Shown here piece after piece: positions 57,521 through 64,000 of a DNA stretch of 64,000 nt (position 1 is the first letter of the stretch; each line of letters starts with the position of its first letter). The position numbers and the translations under genes were made by a program. The stretch is from contig CM049400.1 of the NCBI GenBank assembly GCA_026929865.2, positions 15,450,001 through 15,514,000 on the forward strand, given 5' to 3'. The stretch comes from Hyperoplus lanceolatus. Its lineage: Eukaryota; Chordata; Actinopteri; Uranoscopiformes; Ammodytidae. The notes below the pieces were generated by a model, which searched no databases, was not told where the DNA came from, and was given only the letters and a program-made list of their open reading frames with translations.

Positions 57521-58812
57521 CAGTTTTTTTCAGTCGCTTTGGTGCTTTTCTCAGATCAGAATGAAAATTCTCATAACTATTAGTTCAACCTCCGCAACAT
57601 TTAGTCATTTGAGCACATCATAGTTGCAATTTCTCCTTCCTCTGAACAAATTGCAAATACGCTTGGACATGTATCAGTTGCTTTCATACAATTCTCTGCT
57701 GTTTTATAACATTGTCATTTGCTTATGGCATGTCAGTCAAAATGAACTATACTTATGGATGCTGAATAGTCGTTCCCAATAAAACTAATAGTCTTCATTT
57801 CATTGCTTGAGTCGTTACATACAAAATTGTTGAACTAGTTATCAAATATGTTGTTGTGTGGGATAATGTCCGTTTTCACCACTCACATCTGATCACACAG
57901 TGGTTTGCAGCACATGACATAATGCTGGTTGAATATCTCCCTCCCTACTCCCCATTCCTTAATCCGATATGAGTTTTTCTCTGCCTGGAGGTGGAAGGTG
58001 TATGACCGGCGTCCACATGTGCAAATGACCCTGCTAGAAGCCATGGATGCAGCATGTGATGACATTACAGCAGAGTCATATAGAGGGTGGATTCGCCACT
58101 CCAGGAGATACTTTCCTCGCTGCATTGCAAGGGAGAATATCCGTTGTAGATGAAAATATGTGGCCAGACAGACAGGAACGTCTGGATGTGCCAGAATGAT
58201 TTACCTATATATGTTCAGTTACAATATGTCCTGTTATATTGTTCAAATTTGTGCACAGCTCTACCAAAAGGGTGTTTTTTTATGTTTGTTCTAAATAAGT
58301 GACTGAAGTGTATTTTTCTTTTGCACAAAGCTGTAGAATTGCAAAGAGCATATACAGTAAAAATGTGAAACATACGTATTCAGTGTCTTGTACTCACTTA
58401 CTCCCCTAACTACAGCAATGTGTAACTTTACTGTAGTTTTCAAATGGCTGTACAAGTAGTGTATAGTGCTGTCTTGAGCATTTTCAGGTAGTGTCACCGA
58501 GTTCTGATCTTTTTTTTTGCATTGGAAAACACTGAGAGAATAAACTGTCATAATGAAAACATGACAAAGCCATTTGACTATCTTGTTCATAAAGATGGTG
58601 TCAAGACTTCTCATTTTGATGACACAGGCAGTTTCATTGACATGCATACTTGCCTTTGAGGAATAGACTATCCATTTTGAGCAAGTGACGTACTTTTGCA
58701 GGTTATCCACTAGGTTTTGCAGTTTACACTAATTGTTTTGAGAAATGCACTAACTGCTGTGCAAATGTTAATAGTGATGTGAGAAAAGCACCAAAGCGAC
58801 TGAGAAAAACTG
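57521..58812 (+). mobile_element. Tc1/mariner-type element, defective
   Basis: The inverted ends are about 35 bp long: CAGTTTTTTTCAGTCGCT with 'ttggtgcttttctca', mirrored at the right end by one fewer base in the T run. TA lies on both sides (57519-57520 and 58813-58814). The C-terminal transposase part is at about 57860-58180 on the plus strand. The element is about 1.3 kb, slightly short of a full copy. Confidence 0.88.
57860..58180 (+). pseudogene. Tc1/mariner transposase, C-terminal remnant
   Basis: The frame contains DNVRFHHSHLITQWFAAHDI (the second catalytic Asp, in the DN..H motif) and YLPPYSPFLNPI, where the third catalytic residue would follow. A shift at about 57970 breaks it there. 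The next frame continues EFFSAWRWKVYDRRPHVQMT and SRRYFPRCIARENIRC to a stop near 58153. The first half, with the helix-turn-helix and first Asp, is missing. Confidence 0.75.
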
Positions 58813-59526
58813 TAAATTTGCTGCGCCTGTTGGTCTGGTCACTCTCCATTGAAGCTTTTTCAAAAAGTCCAGAAATCCGGACTCACGTTTCAATTGGTTC
58901 TATCTAATATGGGTGGGCCAGAGCCCTTTGTATGGTGCTCAGGGGCGGACGTAACCGGATGACGACAGTGGCGTGCATGCACCGTCGAAGCCGTGATAGT
59001 AAACATCAAAGATGGCTGCGGATATGTTATTTGAGTTTGAGACTGCTTTGGCCTCGATCCTTTATGATTTGGAAGACGGCACTCAAATCTTTCATTAGCA
59101 AGTAAGTGGAATGTTCTGTTTTGCCGACCGACCACGGCAAAAGTTTAATTCAACAGTTTAACAGCTGTTCGCTAAACGAACGGGGCTTAATACGTCACCT
59201 TGTGCATCGCTCTGATTGGTTGTAGTGCAGTGGCTGAAATGTACGAGTTGGAGCCGCCCCTTGAGTTGGAAATTACTATTGATCGTGGCCAGACCCTCTA
59301 TCGTTCAAGATATCAGGGTCTGGATTTCCAGGCTAGAGAAGAGCAACATTGGAAATAAATTATGGATCAGACATAGCTAAACAAAATAACACGTCTCCTT
59401 CCCTATAACTTGTCAACACTTAGGAACCTAAATGATTTAGAAAGTTTCAACAATGAGAATGTTTGGAAACTGAACTGCTATGCACCCAGTGCACTAGGGG
59501 GAACAGGGCGGTATTAAGAACAATGG

Positions 59527-59798
59527 CTGCGTTCCAATACCCATACTTCCCAACTATTTAGTATGCCAGAAAAAGATTGAGGATGGCCTAATAGATGCAC
59601 GTCAATTGCAGTATGCCAAGAATACCTAGATGCCCCTCTAACTCCAATAGCATTTTGGAGTATGTTGTCTTTATTCTTGACATTTCTACACTACTCATAA
59701 TGAAAAACAAAACCTTCCTCATCTGCTTTTATTTTCTCTCCTATGGCCCTAAAACTATTTGTGTAGTAAAAAGAAAAAGTATGTGATTTGGAACGCAG
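59527..59798. mobile_element. Small MITE, 272 bp
   Basis: The ends CTGCGTTCCAA (59527) and TTGGAACGCAG (ending 59798) are perfectly inverted. The next bases ('catact' against 'agtatg') extend the inversion. I see no convincing TSD. Such 'GCGTTCCAA' MITEs are common in fish; the superfamily is not assigned. Confidence 0.65.
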
Positions 59799-62620
59799 GG
59801 TAACGTATTATAATTTTCTGTAGGTTTGTATAGGTGTGTTAAGGATTATGTTAGATTAAAATGCATAATTTGGTCACCTTACTCAGAATGTACTGTCTCA
59901 AAATGTGTTAACAAGAAAGGCTTAACCGAGCAGTCATTTGTCATTACATGTCTACCTCATATCTAGAAATGACATACCACAACACAGAAATATTTTTAGA
60001 GCAAATTTAATTTTGTGCAATTGATGGACATAAGGCACAGCGAGCTCATTAAGTCTTGATGCAATCATGTTGCATCAGTGATAGTTTTGTTGCTGGTCTG
60101 GCTGGAAATTTGCAGTAATAAGGATGTTTAAGGACATGCAGTGGAGACTATTGATGTCCCAGACCTTTGAGACTAGGAGATAGATTTTTTTTTCACTTGA
60201 TTACTAGCTCCTGTTGCCAATCTGCCACGAGTATTAAGGCTGTCTGGTCTTTACAGGCACAGAATACAAATGATCTATTATCTTCAGGGATAGTTATCAC
60301 AGAGCAACAGCTAAGTGCAAGGACAGTTAAGAGTAACATGAACTTTCCAAAATGTCACATATTCCTCCATTAAGATAATCATCTATGTGCATGCTGAACA
60401 TCACAGTAGCACTAACATTTCCCCAAGTACATCCCCACCCACTCCTCCACTTTTCATGCACTCAACAAACAGTCACAAAGGCACACATTCAGAAACATAA
60501 TGTATGTAGAACTATGTTATTTCCAGTGCATGTGGAGGCATAATGATGAGATAGCACAAGGCAGAGAGTGAACATGTTCAGTTTGACACGTTTTATTATT
60601 CCTCCATTATGCAAGTACTGCTAAATGTCATGTAAATGCTTCAATGAATTTCAATTTGCCATAAAGCCACTAAGCCCCAATTTGTACTTTGAGTTGATAA
60701 AGTGAAATTGAGGGATGAGAGATGAGGGAGAAGAGACTGCATGGGACAGTTCCTGAGAGAAGCATTATCCAACCATGAATACCGGATGTCACTAGCGGTA
60801 AGGGAGAAAAAGTCATTTGTCAGCTGTATCAAGACCAGAGCATAATTTATGTATAAACAGCAGTACTGTGACTAGCCTTGCAGAACATGTACAAGAAAGG
60901 AAGTGTCCAAGTCTGTGTTGATTAAACGTTGAAATATTCACCGCATTGTTCAGGAAACAAAATATGCATCTGGAACTGATAATCCAATAGTTTATCGTAA
61001 TGTAATTGACTGGGTATAGTTAGTACTATTTAGAGGCCTCTTAAATTGGACAACTATTTCAGTTAACCTTATAGGTTTGGTGGTTGTCCAAATTTCGTAG
61101 TACGAGCCACATCCACTAAGGATTGCGTCGCTATTGCGTCCGCTAAACCGCAAATGAGAGAATAAAATAGCGCCCTATCCAAAGAGCACGGGTAAAGGCG
61201 GAAATGCTCGCAGACGGTGCACCTTTCCCATTTGAATGTATTTAAATTAGGGAAATATTCTAAATCCAGCATTGCTCCCTTCCAATAAAATAAACCTTGT
61301 TGCAAATAGCACTGTATTCTGAAAGGCCAGCGCTTATTGTAACAGGACGTTTAAGTGGTGCAGTAACGCGTCTGAATGTTGTGTACTAAAGTCTCACTAA
61401 TCCTCTATTATACTCTTTGTCTCTCTCTTCAACAGTAAAATTATATTGGATTGATATTTAGTCATATTATGGGGGAAATATGCAGGAAGTGAGTTGTATA
61501 CTTTCCAAAAATAAAATAATAAAAACAGTTATGATGGAGCGCAGGTTTATTTAATATGGGCTACTTAAGAACAATGTCACCGTATAAACCTGATCTGTGT
61601 GGATGTGAAGCAAATTATAGAACATTCATTTGCTACAAGATTTTCTTCATAGTGCAATTAATAATACCAAAGTGCATCAAGTTAATGACGTGGATCAGCG
61701 CCCCCTTCTCCTACATCTCAGCGTGGATAAAATACTCAAAAGGTTGCGTCACATAATCCAGCACAGAATTTGGATGATACTGTCCTTGTTGAGGTAGTTT
61801 TTTTTTAAATAATAGTAAGCAAAGCACCGTCCTCGTAGTTTTTTCTTGTAAGAGCAATTAAGTATGTTTTTGTATTTTTCTCCGAGTGTCTCCGCCTACA
61901 CCTCCTGGGACCGGGGCAACTGGTGTTCACCCATTAACAGTGAGCATGCACGCTTACTCACGTAAAGGCAAAATGCAGGAAAATTGCACCCAGCTGTCAA
62001 ACTTTGTGGGCATTTAAGCTCCGGAATACTTAGTGCAAATTATTTTGTGCTTAAACGTGGCAGATTGTGGGAGCTATTTCGCCAACATTCATGGAGGTAT
62101 TGTGCAATACATTCTTAGTAGATGTAGACATATGCAACAGTTAAATTCAGTATTTGATTCTATGAATTGCAATAGCCCTTCAAAAGCAAACACTTTTTAC
62201 TCCAAATCTAACAAGATACTAACAAGGCAAAGTGTAGTGTCACTTTGAGCTAAATGCTTAAAATTGTTTGTGTTAAATTGAATAAGCATTGTCTGTTAAA
62301 TCCCCCTCAAAAGAATCTAAATATGGATGTGCAGTACTCGACCCTGCCCCCTGCTGAACTTATTTCCAAATCAATTTGATGGACTAAGAATGGAATTAAG
62401 AAGCACTCATCCTGAGAGGTTTTTGGTGAGTTAGATTAAATCCCATCTCCATCTCTTTTTCTTATACATTTAATATATACTGTATTTACATAACAAGTTC
62501 CATTCATCGTCAGGTTAAGAAAATGTTGGATGTTTCACTGGTTGCATTTCACTCATTTGCCTGTATTTTATTAGAGCCAGCAAGCCTTTCCATACACACA
62601 GTGCAAGCTGGCTTTCTGTC
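59799..62620. other. No recognised gene
   Basis: The region around 61100-61230 is GC-richer and CpG-containing compared with its neighbours, but I found no paired ends. A T run lies at 61800-61808. Confidence 0.4.
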
Positions 62621-62625
62621 TGCTA

Positions 62626-62930
62626 TACCATGTACAAAAGTTTGTGAACTTTTGAGCTGCATTGCTTAAATCAAGCAGGTAAACACAATCGTGAGGGCCA
62701 AATTGAATGATGAAATGGACCAATGTAATGAGAGATCTTTAGGGAAGAAATGTGGCGTCATTAGATAAAACAGAAATAAAACCAGGTCAGTTTAGGCCCA
62801 CCAAAGTGAACCCATTCAGGTCAGACATGCCAAGCGTAAAGGAAATCTTAGAGCATCTCAGGAACAGAGTTGTGATGTTGCACATTTGTCTGGGGACAGC
62901 TATACATGTATATAGCTGGCATCATAGATA
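62626..62930 (+). mobile_element. Fragment of a Tc1-like element (left end and transposase start)
   Basis: 'accatgtacaaaagtttgtg' and the following bases resemble a left TIR of a fish Tc1-like element. At 62829 an ATG opens MPSVKEILEHLRNRVVMLHI, close to the Tc1 N-terminal pattern 'k.kelsedLR.kvV.lh', after which the frame is lost. No right end is present, so this is a truncated copy. Confidence 0.45.
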
Positions 62931-64000
62931 AGGTGTAGGCTCATTACCCTAGCCCAATAATTATATAGAAATTTAATTTTACTGTTCATCAGAGGAGTGT
63001 TCAAGCCTACACTGCCTGTAAAAAGGCTTTGCTCATGCTCATTGAACCAGCGTTACAGTGTGGAACCTTTGTATAATTTAATGTCACATTTGCTCTGGAA
63101 TATGAGTGACATCCAAACTGAAAGTCAAGTTGCCATGCTAGGAATAGAGACAAAAAATCATATTGAGCACAACAGCTCATTATATGTGACGCTAAGGACA
63201 AGCAGGGACATCATGGTAAAAGAGAGAACAAAGTGAGTCAATGTTGGTGTGACTGAGGTATTTTTGGAGTCAGTGTGCACATGAAGATCCATCACTGATT
63301 CTCCCTCTGGAAACGCTGGCAGTGTGGATGGTGGGAGTAAAAACCGTTTCTTTTCTTGACGGAGGAAGCATGTGCTTTTCCCAAAATGAATTTCATCTCA
63401 TAAACATGCGTAAATCTCGTCATCCCCCATCTCTCTCTTGGCGGGAAAAGCCGCTCAGCGAGACAGCTGAGATAAATCAAGATGTGGGGCCCGATGAAGC
63501 CTGTGTGGGCTGGGACAGAGATGAAGCCACCTCAAGCGGCCTCTGGCTTTAATGATGTGCAGTGAGCCAATGGAGGCGTCTAAATCTGTAGCCGGCATGT
63601 CAATTTCTGCAGCCTCAATTTCTCACAAACCTCTGAGATACCTCTGTCAAAGTCACCTCTGTGCACCTATGGTTCAAGTGTAATAGTCTCTACAGTAGGT
63701 TAAGGAGGTACAGTAACACATTCTACAGATGGGCATGTGCAGAATGTATGACTACATGATGTTACGTTGTTGTTACTACAAAGCTATATTTGTTTAATTA
63801 AGAGCTGTCACTACAGGAGTAGCAGAGAACCGGTGAAAGGTCAAATAAACCTCAGGAGGCAGTTCTTCTAATTGCATTTACGGAACACAGAAGAGTGTGG
63901 TAAATCATTAAATAATTGTGAATAAACAAAGCCACCACATAAAAACAACTATAAGTAGAATGCCAATGGCATACATTAAACCTTTTAAGTAAAAACCTCT
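62931..64000. other. No recognised gene; conserved-looking noncoding block
   Basis: The stretch 63400-63680 is non-repetitive and of balanced composition. It includes 'gcggctcagcgagacagctg'-like and 'ggataaatcaag'-like motifs, compatible with a regulatory element, but conservation is untested. Nothing else is recognised. Confidence 0.4.

Larger units (their letters stand above)
57477..59336. mobile_element. MITE with CTAGCCTGG ends, containing a Tc1/mariner element
   Basis: The ends CTAGCCTGG...CCAGACC (57477) and GGTCTGGATTTCCAGGCTAG (ending 59336) are inverted with one or two mismatches. The 7-bp direct repeat AGAAGAG flanks it at 57470-57476 and 59337-59343. Without the inserted Tc1 element it is about 570 bp. 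It encodes nothing recognisable. Confidence 0.75.

Noticed and set aside
61100-61380. GC-richer, CpG-containing stretch considered as a CpG island promoter
   Set aside because: It is short and no exon or transcription signal is recognisable downstream.

Overview
The window looks like a stretch of a teleost fish genome: AT-rich, non-coding and packed with the transposon families typical of fish (hAT, Tc1/mariner, PIF/Harbinger, CR1/L2-type LINEs, a Ty3/Gypsy LTR element, tRNA-derived SINE pieces, hAT-type MITEs, microsatellites). I found no host protein-coding gene, tRNA or rRNA that I can support. Every open frame I can recognise belongs to a mobile element, and nearly all of those are broken. 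Boundaries were read by eye from terminal inverted repeats (TIRs) and target-site duplications (TSDs).

Layout. 1-6 kb: two short hAT derivatives (1191-2870 and 4144-5816), each with a perfect 8-bp TSD. 7.0-9.4 kb: a 5'-truncated, frameshifted LINE on the minus strand. 9.5-15.2 kb: a 5.7-kb hAT element with a perfect 8-bp TSD, into which a 4.3-kb, nearly perfect palindrome (10303-14618) has been inserted, splitting the start of the hAT transposase. 16.8-17.5 kb: a hAT MITE carrying a SINE. 20.7-33.8 kb: a nest of transposons, where three concentric pairs of inverted termini (20716/33797, 22028/33382, 25138/32976) enclose a 7.2-kb Gypsy element (25486-32720). A LINE tail and an internally deleted Tc1 lie inside the second shell. 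40.1-41.7 kb: a Harbinger remnant holding pieces of both Harbinger genes. 42.4-51.0 kb: a GGTAACAC MITE, a 13-bp-TIR element beside a long hairpin, a SINE, a second LINE (46983-49109) and a hAT MITE with long CA repeats. 57.5-59.8 kb: a Tc1/mariner element nested in another MITE, then a small MITE. Remaining tracts (33.9-40.1, 51.0-57.5 and 59.8-64 kb) are mostly unique-looking sequence without recognised genes; they may be intergenic or intronic.

The Gypsy element is the only near-complete coding unit. It has two LTRs, a tRNA-Leu primer-binding site, gag, and pol with protease, RT, RNase H and integrase. Pol is interrupted by two in-frame stops. Gag and pol overlap by ATGA. The most unusual object is the giant palindrome, a foldback-like element whose arms carry several internal copies of its own terminal motif.
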